Of a stretch of DNA of 64,000 nucleotides, positions 1 to 8,505 are shown one piece after another. The notes under the pieces were generated by a model. That model ran no database searches. It was not told where the DNA came from and saw only the letters and a list, made by a program, of their open reading frames with translations. Each line of letters opens with the position of its first letter. The first letter of the stretch is position 1. Source of the stretch: Streptomyces sp. NBC_00239 (GTDB lineage: Bacteria; Actinomycetota; Actinomycetes; Streptomycetales; Streptomycetaceae); NCBI RefSeq assembly GCF_036194065.1, contig NZ_CP108095.1, positions 8,308,001 through 8,372,000 on the forward strand, given 5' to 3'. Position numbers and translations under genes: made by a program.

Positions 1-391
1 CCTCCAGGTCCGGGCGCAGGGGTACGACCGCCTGCAGCGCCTTGCCGTCCTCGGAGCGGAGCACGGGGGACGGGGCGCCGGCGGAGGCGGGTTGCGCGCG
101 CAACGGTGCGAGTGCCGCGGCCGCCCCCGCCTGTTGGTCTGCCGTCACCGGGCCGGAGCCGGTACGCGTCCAGAGCACGATCGCGGGCAGGGTCTCGTCC
201 TCGCGGAAGGCGGCCAGCGCCCGGGCTGCCTTCGTGGACTCGGCGCTCCTCGGCAGGAAGGCGGCCTGGTCGTTGGTGGCGACCTCGCCGAGCTTGCCGG
301 CGTAGGGGCCCAGTACGCCGCCTATGCCGAGCCATGCCACGAGGAGGAGGGCCGGCACGAGCCACCGGGCCAGGCGGGGTGTGCGGTTCAT
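1..391 (-). CDS. MMPL/RND-family transporter, N-terminal part (cut by window edge)
   Basis: Only the first 130 residues are inside the window; the gene runs off the left end. The product starts MNRTPRLARWLVPALLLVAW, a basic N-terminus followed by the first membrane helix. A periplasmic-loop-like segment follows with the phrase DQAAFLPRSAESTKAARAL, typical of actinobacterial MMPL proteins, which export lipids or small molecules across the membrane using the proton gradient. The ATG at 391 has an AGGAG ribosome site a few bases upstream. The substrate cannot be told from this fragment. No partner gene is visible upstream, where a decayed region lies. Confidence 0.8.
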   Translation of the reverse strand, partial: MNRTPRLARWLVPALLLVAWLGIGGVLGPYAGKLGEVATNDQAAFLPRSAESTKAARALAAFREDETLPAIVLWTRTGSGPVTADQQAGAAAALAPLRAQPASAGAPSPVLRSEDGKALQAVVPLRPDLE

Positions 392-548
392 GATGCTCCT
401 GAATCTCGGGTCCCGGAGGTTCCCGGCTCTTCGGGTCCCGTCGGGTCTTCGGGTTCCGGAGGCTGCGTGGATTCATCGTTACCACGGCGATCCTGCGGGA
501 TCGCCGCGTGTCGGATCCGTGTCAGGCCTTGCTGGGGACGAGTGCTCC

Positions 549-677
549 GTGAGTGCCGAAGACCCCCGCGTTCTTCATCGCTTCGACATCCTCCAGGCCA
601 ACGGCCTCGAGTTGCCGGCCCTGCCCTACCAGGAGCGCCGCCGACGCTTGGAGGTCCTGTTCGCGAACCAGGACACC
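549..677 (+). pseudogene. Relic of an ATP-dependent DNA ligase
   Basis: In one forward frame the text HRFDILQANGLELPALPY followed by QERRRRLEVLF matches the nucleotidyltransferase domain of LigD/LigC-type ATP-dependent ligases (family pattern F-D-x-L-x-x-x-G-x-x-L-x-x-x-P-Y-x-x-R-R-x-x-L). Similarity stops on both sides: no catalytic KxDG motif precedes it and the frame turns into unrelated sequence after about residue 43. It is a small non-functional leftover. The rest of the 391-966 gap holds no gene I can support. Confidence 0.55.
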
Positions 678-966
678 ACCACCCCTGGCGGCCGGCATTC
701 CCGACCTGCGCTTGCGCTGTCCCCCGCCAGCTCGAGGCTCGCACGAGGTGGGCGAACCCCAGCAGGACCGTTCTCACCGGGATTTCCCGTACCTCACTGC
801 TCATACCTGATCATGTGAGCGGCGTGCATCGTTCCTTTCCAAGCGGCCGCGTTGGGCCGACCGGGCCGAGCCGGGGGCGTTCGGAGCACGGTTCCCGCAG
901 ATCTGACCGGCGCCGCCCTAGGGTGGGACCTCGCCTCTCTGCGCGGGGCGGGCCTGAGGAGTGCGG

Positions 967-2250
967 ATGAACGGCTGGGCCGTCGTGATCGCCGGGGGTG
1001 TGTTCGTCGGCTATGGGGCGCTCTCACGTCGTTTGTCGACCACGGTGCTCTCGGGACCGCTGGTCTTCATGCTCGCCGGTCTGGCGATCGGCCCGCTGGG
1101 ACTGGACCTGCTGGACCGGGCGAAGGATACCGAGGTCACGCGGACGCTCCTGGAGAGCGCGCTGGTGCTCCTTCTGTTCGCGGACGCGGCGGGGATCAGG
1201 GACCGGGACCTGCGCCGGGAGGAGTTCCTGCCGCTGCGGCTGCTCGTGGTCGGCCTGCCGGTCACGATGGCTCTGGGCCTGCTGGTGGCCTGGCCGCTGC
1301 TGCCCGGCCTGAGCGTGTGGGAGCTGGCCCTGGCCGCCGTCATCCTCGCGCCGACGGACGCCGCGCTCGGGCAGCAGGCCTTTTCCAACAAGCGGGTGCC
1401 CCCGCTGGTCCGCGGCGGCCTGACCATCGAATCCGGTCTGAACGACGGCCTGGCCCTTCCGTTCTTCGTCCTGGCACTCGCGGCGGCGGGTGAGGGCCAC
1501 GACCATCCGAGCGTGGCCGAGACGTTTCTGCGCGCGCTGCTGCTGAGCAGCGCGATCGGAATCGCGGCCGGCTGGACCGGGGCGAGCCTGTTGCGCTGGT
1601 CGCTCGCCCGGGGGTGGAGCAGCTCCGACTGGCGGCAGTTCCTGGTCCTCGCCGTCCCCGTCATCGCGTACGTCCTGTGCGCCATGGTCGAGGGCAGCGG
1701 CTTCATCGGCGCCTGGGTCGCCGGCCTGGCCTTCGGCATCCACCTGCGCCGCACCCCCGCCGACCTGGACATCCCGCCCCAGGACTCGGACCCCGCGCAG
1801 AGCACCAGGTTCACCGAACGCCTCGGCCTCCTCCTCGCCTCACTGAGCTTCCTCGTCTTCGGCGCCGTCATCCTGGGACCGACACTCCAGCACCTGAACT
1901 GGCGCATGGTCCTCTACGCGCTGTTCAGCCTGACCGTCATCCGGATGCTGCCCGTCGCACTCGCCCTGGCCGGCACCGGCCTGCGCCCACCCTCCATCGC
2001 GTACATCGGCTGGTTCGGCCCGCGGGGGCTCGCGTCCCTCGTGTTCGGCCTGCTCGCCCTCGAAGAACATCTGCCCGGGGGAACCCTGCTGAGCGACGTC
2101 ATCGCCGTGACCGTGGGCCTGAGCGTCATCCTCCACGGAGCATCAGCTCCGATCCTGGGCGACCGCTACGGCTCATGGTTCACCAGGACACTCCGCAAGG
2201 AACCGAACCTGCGGGAGAACGCCCTCGCGCAGCACGACGGCCCACGCTGA
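967..2250 (+). CDS. Na+/H+ antiporter, CPA1 type
   Basis: A 427-residue membrane protein with about twelve hydrophobic segments that exchanges cations for protons. The CPA1 signature lies in the middle: APTDAALGQ followed by TIESGLNDGLALPFF, where the Asn-Asp pair sits in the ion-binding helix of NhaP/NHE-like antiporters. The ATG at 967 is preferred over the in-frame GTG at 961 because GAGGAG ends about five bases before it. The protein ends with a short hydrophilic tail rather than the long cytoplasmic domain of many NhaP proteins. It stands alone, with no operon partner. Likely role is pH or sodium homeostasis. Confidence 0.88.
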   Translation: MNGWAVVIAGGVFVGYGALSRRLSTTVLSGPLVFMLAGLAIGPLGLDLLDRAKDTEVTRTLLESALVLLLFADAAGIRDRDLRREEFLPLRLLVVGLPVTMALGLLVAWPLLPGLSVWELALAAVILAPTDAALGQQAFSNKRVPPLVRGGLTIESGLNDGLALPFFVLALAAAGEGHDHPSVAETFLRALLLSSAIGIAAGWTGASLLRWSLARGWSSSDWRQFLVLAVPVIAYVLCAMVEGSGFIGAWVAGLAFGIHLRRTPADLDIPPQDSDPAQSTRFTERLGLLLASLSFLVFGAVILGPTLQHLNWRMVLYALFSLTVIRMLPVALALAGTGLRPPSIAYIGWFGPRGLASLVFGLLALEEHLPGGTLLSDVIAVTVGLSVILHGASAPILGDRYGSWFTRTLRKEPNLRENALAQHDGPR

Positions 2251-2280
2251 TGGGGTCAGCGGCCTTCCGGGGAGGTCCCG

Positions 2281-2487
2281 AGCGCCGCGAGCAAGTACCG
2301 GGCGCTCACCGAGCACGGGAAGCAAGAGGCGTACCCCCAAGCCTTCGCCCAGGCGCCCGCCGACTTCACCGACCTCCAGGACACCGACGACATCCCCGCC
2401 CCCGCCGAGTCCGCATCCGGCGGCCGGACGACCCGGTCACCCCGACGCCAGCCAGACCATGATCAATCTCAACGGCACTTTCCGTAG
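2281..2487 (+). pseudogene. Relic of an unidentified protein
   Basis: Just after the antiporter, and in the same frame, the text SKYRALTEHGKQEAYPQAF and then QAPADFTDLQDTDDIPAP reads like a genuine soluble protein with very high third-position GC, but no start codon precedes it. I do not recognise the family. It is probably the tail of a lost gene. The remaining bases up to 2604 contain a small inverted repeat (GAAGAGCC about 2502-2509 against GGCTCTTC about 2533-2540) that could terminate either neighbour. Confidence 0.35.
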
Positions 2488-2604
2488 CGCAACTATTCAC
2501 ACCCGAAGAGCCCCGTGGGTTCAGGGAAACTGAAGGCTCTTCAGCGGGAACCCGTGGGTCGGATGCTGTGCTTTGTGGGGGTCGACCTCCGAGTTCGTGC
2601 CGAC

Positions 2605-3069
2605 TCACGGCGAGGTGTCCTGGATCGTGGGCGTCGTCGATTCGTGGAGATGCGCCTCCACCGGACCCAGATGCCGGTCATGGGCCAGGACGATCTCGTC
2701 CGCGAGGTTGAGGATGCGGATGGTGCCACCGGGAAATTGGACGTTGATACCGATGGCGAAGTCGTAGTTGCCGTGCTGGTAGCGGATCTCCCGGACGGAG
2801 AGGATCCGCTGGCCTACGAACCGGGTCATGGGGAAGCCGGGCAGGTCGTCCTCGACCGTGGTGTGGCCGTATTCGTCCATGTCGTAGGGGCCGTGAGGCT
2901 GGTCGATCTCCAGGGACAACCCGTCGCCCGGTGTGTGGAACCGGACAGGGCCGAGGCCGTCCATGTGCAGCCACATGTGCAGAAGGGAGGGCTTGGTGTC
3001 TTGGTGGTGATGCCAGGACGTCGTCACCTTCAGGACGTGCCTGCCAACCAGGTCCTCAGCGTTGATCAT
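2605..3069 (-). CDS. Hypothetical protein, 154 residues
   Basis: A complete soluble protein starting MINAEDLVGRHVLKVTTSW and rich in His, Asp and aromatic residues, with alternating hydrophobic stretches that suggest a mainly beta fold. There is no signal peptide or membrane segment, and I cannot name the family. The start overlaps the end of a recombinase-like relic upstream by 14 bases. The ribosome site is weak. Codon use fits the host, so it looks like a functional gene left among debris; an immunity or accessory role is possible but unsupported. Confidence 0.6.
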   Translation of the reverse strand: MINAEDLVGRHVLKVTTSWHHHQDTKPSLLHMWLHMDGLGPVRFHTPGDGLSLEIDQPHGPYDMDEYGHTTVEDDLPGFPMTRFVGQRILSVREIRYQHGNYDFAIGINVQFPGGTIRILNLADEIVLAHDRHLGPVEAHLHESTTPTIQDTSP

Positions 3070-3268
3070 CCGTCGATGCTGTCACGACGTTCCACGATTC
3101 GGCATTGGTTTCCAGGAGGCGTCGTGCGGAGTCTGCGTAACGCATGGCGGTCTTCTCATCGAGCCCGAACACCTCGGCGAGGTGGAGCGGGTCGGACCCG
3201 TGGGTCAGGGCTTCTTCGAGTTGTCGGTCGACGCGGAGCCGCTCCAGGGCGGCGTCCTGTCCGCGCAT
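3056..3268 (-). pseudogene. C-terminal relic of an integrase/HTH-type mobile-element protein
   Basis: The reading frame carries ERLRVDRQLEEALTHGSDPL and then HLAEVFGLDEKTAMRYADSA, a C-terminus I associate with Streptomyces site-specific recombinase or integrase-like proteins. The part upstream (to about 3457) is out of frame or unrelated, so the N-terminal catalytic region is missing. This marks a former mobile element. The stretch 3269-3630 otherwise holds only fragments and the leader of the RCC1 gene. Confidence 0.5.
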
Positions 3269-3630
3269 CGGTGCACCGATCCAGTGACATCGCCGCCGGC
3301 TGAGCGATACCGGGCTTCGTGAGCGGCGAGTTCTTCGGGGGTGCGCAGGAAGGCGGGACCGCAGCCCGCTGGGAGGTGTTGAACCTCGATCGACGGTCTC
3401 CTGTGCTTGTAGCTGCCGGGCCCGCTGTCTGGGTTCGGAGAGGGCCGGCAACGCCAAGGCTGCTGCTCCGCAGCGTACGCCTCGTCGATCGCGGCCTCCG
3501 ATCGGTCATCTGCCGCAATCCGGCCCCCGGTGCCGGTGTCGCCCCGTACCTGCTGTCACTGGATGAATCACAATCGTCACTCGATGTAAGAGCGAAAGAC
3601 GGCCGCGTACCCCCACACCCGAGGTGAAAC

Positions 3631-4890
3631 ATGCAACTGCTCCAGACAAGACGGCCTCGACCAAGAACCACCCTGCCGACGAGACTGCTGGTGCTGCTGA
3701 CCGCCCTGGCTGCGTGGGCGCTGCCCGCCGCGCCGCCGGCCGCCGCCCAGGTGCAGCGCGTCGAGTCATGGGGTGCCAACGGCTTCGGGCAGCTCGGCGA
3801 CGGCACTACCTACACACGGCACACCCCGGTCACCGTGGCTGGACTGACCGTCGCCAACGCCACCAGCCTCGTCGCAGGCGGAACTCATGGCCTGGCCGTG
3901 CTGTCCAACGGCACGGTCAAGGCCTGGGGTGCCAACAACGCCGGGCAACTCGGCGACGGCACCACCTCCACCCTTGAAACCCCCGACCACCTCACCCCCG
4001 GCACGGTACGCGAGCTGAGCGGTGTGACCGCGGTCGCCGCCGGCTGCACCCACAGCCTCGCCCTGCTGTCCAACGGCACCGTCAAGGCCTGGGGCAACAA
4101 CTTCGCCGGCCAGCTCGGCAACGGCACCACCGGCTCGATCAGCAACAGCACCCCCGTCACCGTCATCGACCCCAGCAACCCCAGCGCCCCCCTCAGCGGC
4201 GTGACCGCGATCGCCGCGGGCTGCGACCACAGTCTTGCCCTGCTGTCCAACGGCACGGTCCGAGCCTGGGGCTTGAACGACCTCGGGCAGCTCGGCAACG
4301 GCAGCACCAGCGGCATGAGCGGCACCCCCGTCACCGTCATCGCCCCCGGCAACCCCAGCGCCCCCCTCAGCGGCGTCCGGGAGCTTGACGGCGGGAACTC
4401 CCACAGCCTCGCCCTGATGTCCAACGGCACGGTCCGAGCGTGGGGCAGCAACAGCGTCGGGCAGCTCGGGAACGGCAGCACCGGCGGGGCCAGCGGCACC
4501 CCCGTCACCGTCGCCAACGTCACCGGAGCCCGGGACATCGCCGCCGGCGCCAACCACAGCCTCGCCCTGCTGTCCAGCCTCATCCTGCCGTCCACGGTCC
4601 GAGCCTGGGGCAGCAACAGCGTCGGGCAGCTCGGGAACGGCAGCACCGGCGGGGCCAGCGGCACCCCCGTCACCGTCACCAACCTCACCGGAGTCCGGGA
4701 CATCGCCGCCGGCGGCAACCACAGCCTGGCGTACCTGTCCGCCGGCACTCTCAGATCCTGGGGCGGCAACAACGCTGGGCAACTGGGCAACGGCAGCACC
4801 ACCAACAGCGGCACCCCCGTCACGGTGCGCACCGGGATCGGCACCATCACCCACATCGCCGCGGGCGATGAGTACAGCCTGGCGGCCTGA
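3631..4890 (+). CDS. Secreted RCC1-repeat beta-propeller protein
   Basis: A 419-residue exported protein. A basic N-terminus and hydrophobic core (LLVLLTALAAWALPAAPPA) end in an AAA-type signal cleavage region near residue 40. The mature part is about seven RCC1-like units, each with the pattern V-x-A-W-G-x-N-x-x-G-Q-L-G-N-G-S/T and later H-S-L-A-L-L-S-N-G-T. Such repeats form a seven-bladed propeller; in bacteria they are surface or secreted binding proteins of unknown ligand. Two units (from 4441 and from 4606) are almost identical at DNA level with a 165-base period, so the array expanded recently. The ribosome site GAGGTG is seven to eight bases before ATG. No partner gene is adjacent. 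Confidence 0.88.
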   Translation: MQLLQTRRPRPRTTLPTRLLVLLTALAAWALPAAPPAAAQVQRVESWGANGFGQLGDGTTYTRHTPVTVAGLTVANATSLVAGGTHGLAVLSNGTVKAWGANNAGQLGDGTTSTLETPDHLTPGTVRELSGVTAVAAGCTHSLALLSNGTVKAWGNNFAGQLGNGTTGSISNSTPVTVIDPSNPSAPLSGVTAIAAGCDHSLALLSNGTVRAWGLNDLGQLGNGSTSGMSGTPVTVIAPGNPSAPLSGVRELDGGNSHSLALMSNGTVRAWGSNSVGQLGNGSTGGASGTPVTVANVTGARDIAAGANHSLALLSSLILPSTVRAWGSNSVGQLGNGSTGGASGTPVTVTNLTGVRDIAAGGNHSLAYLSAGTLRSWGGNNAGQLGNGSTTNSGTPVTVRTGIGTITHIAAGDEYSLAA

Positions 4891-4982
4891 GTCTCACTCC
4901 TCGCCGGGATCCGGCCCCAGGCGGCCAGCCCCCCGCCGCGCTACCCCGGGCGATGCGCCCCGTTGAGCCTGGCCCTCGCCCT

Positions 4983-5121
4983 CGGGCAAGCCTCCTGCTC
5001 CCTGGGCAAGCCCTGATGGCCGGGCCAGGCAAGCCTCCCGGTCCCTCGGGCAAGCCTCTTGGTGGCCGGGTCGGGCAAGCCTCGGTGATCGTGGGCAAGC
5101 CGGCCTCGAAGAGGCTTGCCC
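4983..5121. repeat. Six direct copies of GGGCAAGCC plus one inverted copy
   Basis: Non-coding array. GGGCAAGCC-like 9-11-mers start near 4983, 5003, 5027 (GGCAAGCCTC), 5048, 5072 and 5093, 20-24 bases apart. The last copy pairs with an inverted copy (GAGGCTTGCCC, 5111-5121) to form a hairpin. Spacing is not a multiple of three and no frame is preserved, so it is not a coding repeat. It lies just after the RCC1 gene and could be a protein-binding array or a complex terminator. Confidence 0.6.
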
Positions 5122-5151
5122 ACGCGTTCCGCATCCCGCGTCGGCCCGGGC

Positions 5152-5216
5152 GGAGGGTTGCACCGGAAGGGGTCTGGAGGGTTGCACGTAGAGGTGCACT
5201 AGGGATTGCACCGGAG
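5152..5216. repeat. Three imperfect copies of GGGTTGCACCGG
   Basis: Directly after the first array, GGAGGGTTGCACCGG (5152), GGAGGGTTGCACG (5177) and AGGGATTGCACCGGAGG (about 5200) recur every 22-25 bases, about two helical turns. The block is non-coding on both strands. Function unknown; the spacing would place bound proteins on one DNA face. Confidence 0.45.
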
Positions 5217-5280
5217 GTGTGGCCGGGAGTGGGACCCTCCCTTTCGTGATCTTGGGCATCCTGCCTGGTCAGCTTGCCGT

Positions 5281-5622
5281 TTAGCCTTCGGTGTCCGACG
5301 AAGCAGGTGCGTCCCCGGCGACAAGGGCGACTTGAGCGGTCCATGACCAGGGCTCCTGGGGCGGATCCCAGCTCACCTGGACGTTGGCGTCGTGAAAGTC
5401 GTGCGCGAGTTCCGTCACCATCCGGGCTGCGGCGGCCCGCGCGTCTTGTGGGTCAGTGTTGATTGGAATGTCCAGGCGCCCACAGAGCGTGCCGCCTTCC
5501 ATGGTGAGGATGCTGTGGCGCCAGCCCTCTGGCGTCGCCAACAGAACGATCCCCTTCGGAATGCCCCAATCGGGCCGCTTCTTCTTCTCCTTCTTACGTC
5601 TCACCATGCGGCTATCCAACAT
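5281..5622 (-). CDS. Hypothetical protein, about 113 residues
   Basis: A small soluble protein with a very basic start (MLDSRMVRRKKEKKKRPDWG) followed by an acidic body containing TPEGWRHSILTMEGGTLCGR and, near the end, VQVSWDPPQEPWSWTAQVAL. ATG at 5622 or the second ATG at 5607 may be the true start; neither has a strong ribosome site. No membrane segment or recognised domain is seen. It lies against the edge of an IS relic, which may have brought it or removed its original promoter. Confidence 0.55.
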   Translation of the reverse strand: MLDSRMVRRKKEKKKRPDWGIPKGIVLLATPEGWRHSILTMEGGTLCGRLDIPINTDPQDARAAAARMVTELAHDFHDANVQVSWDPPQEPWSWTAQVALVAGDAPASSDTEG

Positions 5623-5639
5623 CGTCGGGGCCACGGCAA

Positions 5640-6475
5640 TGAGATTGGCTGGCAGCTCAGCTCGCCATTTGACCAGTTCTCCGGGGTTTGGTGCCGGCCT
5701 TGTGGTGTGCTGGTCTGGTGTAGGACTCGCCGGTGGCGAGGACTCGTCCGACCTCGTAGCGGGTGGCGGCCCGCCGGTTTTTCGAGCCCGGTGGGCGGCC
5801 GGGGCTGGGCCGGGTGGGTTTCGGTGCACGAGCTGGTGTGCCAGCCTTCACGCGCAGGTTCCTGAACCCCCGGCGCACTCGGGCGGGTCCAGCCGAGCGT
5901 CTGCTTGAGCAGGCGGAAGGTGTGCTCCACGTCGAACCTTCGCAGGAAGGCATGCCAGTATCGGTCGACGTCCTCGGGGCGGGCTCCGGTGCGGGAACAC
6001 CACAGCCAGACGGACTTGTTCACCCCGCCGCTGGGCAGTTGCGCTACCGTCAACCTGATCACGGTGCTCTCGATGATGGGCAAGGGGCCTTCGTGATCAC
6101 CCCATGCCGCCCGGCGGGTCAGTCGAGGGTGGAGCCGGTCCCATGCCTGCGTGGTCGCTGTCCCGTACCGCTCGGTGTCGGTCACGGTCACCACCGCCAC
6201 CTCGCCCCAGGTCTCGGGGCGGCCGAAGACGAACTCACCGCCGTGCTTGGGCGGGCGCCCGCCCTGCGGCGGCCAGATCCACGGCACCGGGACCGGCTTG
6301 CGCATCACTCGGTCCGAACGGAGCCGGCCCAGAACCTCGATCGGCAGGTCAGCCAGGAGGTGGGCGATGCGGGGTGCGTCGTATCCGGCGTCCAGCACGA
6401 CCAGGACGTCCAGGTCACCGTCCCGCCACTGGCCGGCCCCGATCAGGCGTTCGATGACCTCGCGGACAGCGGAGT
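5640..6475 (-). mobile_element. Degraded insertion sequence with broken DDE-type transposase
   Basis: The minus strand holds a recognisable transposase in pieces. The first piece includes QWRDGDLDVLVVLDAGYDAP, then GGRPPKHGGEFVFG, RLTRRAAWGDHEGPLPIIE and DVEHTFRLLKQTLGWTRP, matching a common Streptomyces DDE transposase of about 450-480 residues. After LGWTRP about 50 family residues are missing and the frame changes; the C-terminus resumes in another frame as ARVRRGFRNLRVKAGTPARA (5657-5953 frame). The N-terminal third is absent: homology starts near 6475, where a different gene on the plus strand begins abruptly. The element is therefore truncated, deleted internally and frameshifted. No clear terminal inverted repeats remain. 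Confidence 0.75.
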
Positions 6476-6992
6476 CGTCGGTGTCGCGTACTCGCACTTC
6501 TACATTGCCGAGCATGTTGAGGAGGGGGTCGACGATCTGCCGGATTTTCGTACCGACGAGCCCGTGATCGTTACACCCGGCATGCTCACCATCGTCAGTT
6601 GCGTCCAGGAACACGATGCCTGGGTCACTCTCATGGTTGCCGAGGCCGAGCCTGTGCAGCAGACGGAACAGTGGCAATCGCTTGGTTCCTGGTCGTACCG
6701 GCCCGTCAGCACAGGCCTGATGGGAATCTCAGGCCCCACCACCGGCCCTGCCGTACCGGCGCTGGGCTGGCTGCCGGGTAGCCAGGGGACGCCCCCACCC
6801 TGACGCTTCTCCCATCGACGAACTACACGGTTCACGTCTACGCCTGGGGCCGAGAGGACTCCCGAGCCCGGTACGAAGCCGCAATGGACCGCGAGGAATG
6901 GGGTCTCCGCGAGGGGTTCGAGCAGTACGTAGCGATCTTCATCCCTGCCGGAGAGCAGGCCCCCCGGACCGCAGGTCAAACGGCAAGCTGAG
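6470..6992 (+). pseudogene. Host gene cut by the insertion sequence and frameshifted
   Basis: From the edge of the IS relic a forward frame reads VAYSHFYIAEHVEEGVDDLP, then EPVIVTPGMLTIVSCVQEHD and GSWSYRPVSTGLMGISGPTT, ending at a stop near 6803. One frameshift later the text continues STNYTVHVYAWGREDSRARY and EEWGLREGFEQYVAIFIPAG to a TGA at 6990-6992. The two halves look like one soluble protein whose N-terminus was lost to the insertion. I do not recognise the family. Confidence 0.5.
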
Positions 6993-7069
6993 ACCGTGTC
7001 CTTCCGCGGACCTTCACGGCCTGCGTATCACGGCGTGCGTATCACGGGGTGCGACTCACTGGGTTCGGC

Positions 7070-7468
7070 TCACGGGGTGGAGGCCAGCCGGGATACGGCC
7101 GCGGCGTTGTCCGCCTTGGCCTGGTCCCGGCTGTCCGGCGGGACGCACACCGTGTCCCACGGTGCAGCCTCGCGCCAGACGTAACCCGGCTTGCAGGTGT
7201 CCGGGCCGTAGGCGCCGCCGCCGGGCTGCTTGCGGGACGGGCCGAGCTGGTTCTCACGGGCCGACTGGTCCCGGATGTCCGGGGTCACGCACACCACGTC
7301 ACCGGTGTACGCCTCGCGCCACACATAACCCTGTTTGCAGGTGAACGGTCCGTATGGGTCGCTCGCCGGGCTAGCGGAGCCCGCCGGGGCCACGGCGCCG
7401 AGCAGGCCGCCCGCCAGCACCAGGGTTACGGCCGACCGGCCGAGCCACCGGCGTATGTCCGTATTCAT
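7070..7468 (-). CDS. Small secreted protein with two Cys-containing repeats
   Basis: A 132-residue exported protein. AAGGAGG sits seven bases before the ATG at 7468. Residues 1-33 form a signal peptide (core VTLVLAGGLLGAVAPAGSAS). The mature part has two copies of about 45 residues with the pattern Y-G-P-x-T-C-K-x-G-Y-V-W-R-E-A followed by D-x-V-C-V-x-P-D-x-R-D-Q, so each unit carries a likely disulphide pair. Comparable two-cysteine repeats occur in other Streptomyces secreted proteins of unknown role. It lies between a pseudogene region and the caspase-like gene and is transcribed in the same direction as the latter, 107 bases downstream of it. Confidence 0.8.
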   Translation of the reverse strand: MNTDIRRWLGRSAVTLVLAGGLLGAVAPAGSASPASDPYGPFTCKQGYVWREAYTGDVVCVTPDIRDQSARENQLGPSRKQPGGGAYGPDTCKPGYVWREAAPWDTVCVPPDSRDQAKADNAAAVSRLASTP

Positions 7469-7575
7469 TTCAACCTCCTTCGTCACGGCGGCCCTTGGCC
7501 GGCCGTCTGAAGGCATGGAAGGGCAAGATGCGCCTCCCTGTCCCAGGCTAGGCCGGTCCCGGGAGCCCCGCATGC

Positions 7576-8331
7576 TCACACCGTGAAGGGCTTCCGAGGG
7601 AGGAAACTCGCCGCCGGCTCCCCTGTCAGGTAGAGGTTGGGGCTCTGGATGACGGGCACGCGGCGCTGGATCGCGCGGTGGAAGGAGCGGTACCCGTCCT
7701 CGAACGGCCCGTCGTTCCGGACCTTGAGCAGGCCCGCGGTGAACAGGCCGTTGGCGCCTCCGTCCGAGGCCAGGTGATTGTCCTGACAGGCCGAAATGCG
7801 GAGTGCGTCGGGCTCACCTGCCGCGTCCTGTGCGTTCTTCGGCTCGCGCTGCGGCCCGGCGTAGGACTCCCGGTCGCGGACGAAGACCTCCTGCTGCTTG
7901 AGCGGCGGCATCAGCCGGGAGGCGGTCTCCACCTTGGCCGGATCCCTGGTCTGGAACTGCGATTCGAGCGCCTCTGGGGTGAGCGTGTCGGGTTCGTCTT
8001 CGGTGGTGTCGTCCACCTGGGCGCCGTGGCCCGAGTACGTGAAGAGCAGGATGTCCCCTGCGGTCAGCCCGCCGGCGGCGTCGCGCAGGGCGGCGGTGAT
8101 GTTCTCGACGGTTCCGTCGGGGGTCAGGATCACCGTCTCGCCGAAGCCGTTGGCGCGGGCGATGGCCGCCATGTCGCGCGCATCGTTCTCGCAGGCGTTC
8201 AGCTGGCCGTCCCAGCCGCCGCACTTGACGGGGTCGACCGAGCTGAGTCCGATGTGGATGGACAGGCCAGTGGGTACGGAGGGTCTCCTTCGGCGCGGCG
8301 GGCGGCGCAGGGCGCGGGTCACGGGTGTCAC
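7576..8331 (-). CDS. Caspase-fold (peptidase C14-like) protein, apparently lacking the catalytic Cys segment
   Basis: A 251-residue protein with the N-terminal hallmarks of prokaryotic caspases: GLSIHIGLSSVDP, GWDGQLNACENDARDM, and the catalytic-His motif LFTYSGHGAQVDD (His about 102). In intact relatives this is followed by a stretch ending in D-S-C-H-S-G with the catalytic Cys. Here the chain passes straight from DDTTEDEPD to the later region EVFVRDRESYAGPQ and ALRISACQDNHLASDGGANG, typical of the C-terminal third. The only late cysteine is about 182 in SACQDNH. The protein is therefore probably inactive or uses another residue. GTG start at 8331, with GAGGTG upstream. It diverges from the endonuclease gene across 174 bases. 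Confidence 0.8.
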   Translation of the reverse strand: MTPVTRALRRPPRRRRPSVPTGLSIHIGLSSVDPVKCGGWDGQLNACENDARDMAAIARANGFGETVILTPDGTVENITAALRDAAGGLTAGDILLFTYSGHGAQVDDTTEDEPDTLTPEALESQFQTRDPAKVETASRLMPPLKQQEVFVRDRESYAGPQREPKNAQDAAGEPDALRISACQDNHLASDGGANGLFTAGLLKVRNDGPFEDGYRSFHRAIQRRVPVIQSPNLYLTGEPAASFLPRKPFTV

Positions 8332-8505
8332 GGGGGAGTCACCTCATGTGTTCCGTGGCCGGACCCCGGCTGAACCGGGAGTGTGCCTGTGCCCCCGATC
8401 GGGCCCCTTCCGGCAGTCCCGAGGGCTCCCTCGGGCGTGGCCTCTGTTCGGGTGGCTTGGCGGCCGACACCGTGAGTGATCGCCGCAGCGAGGTACTTCC
8501 ATCCT

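Noticed and set aside
388..804. 138-codon minus-strand frame upstream of the MMPL gene
   Set aside because: Pro/Gly/Arg-rich with no motif, and the plus strand carries a recognisable DNA ligase relic at the same place.
4983..5121. Possible CRISPR array
   Set aside because: Repeats are only 9-11 bases with 10-14-base spacers, too short, and one copy is inverted; no cas genes nearby.
5601..6677. Full-length 358-residue transposase reading
   Set aside because: Its first about 65 residues and last about 80 residues do not match the family; the true C-terminus is in another frame, so it is a broken gene.
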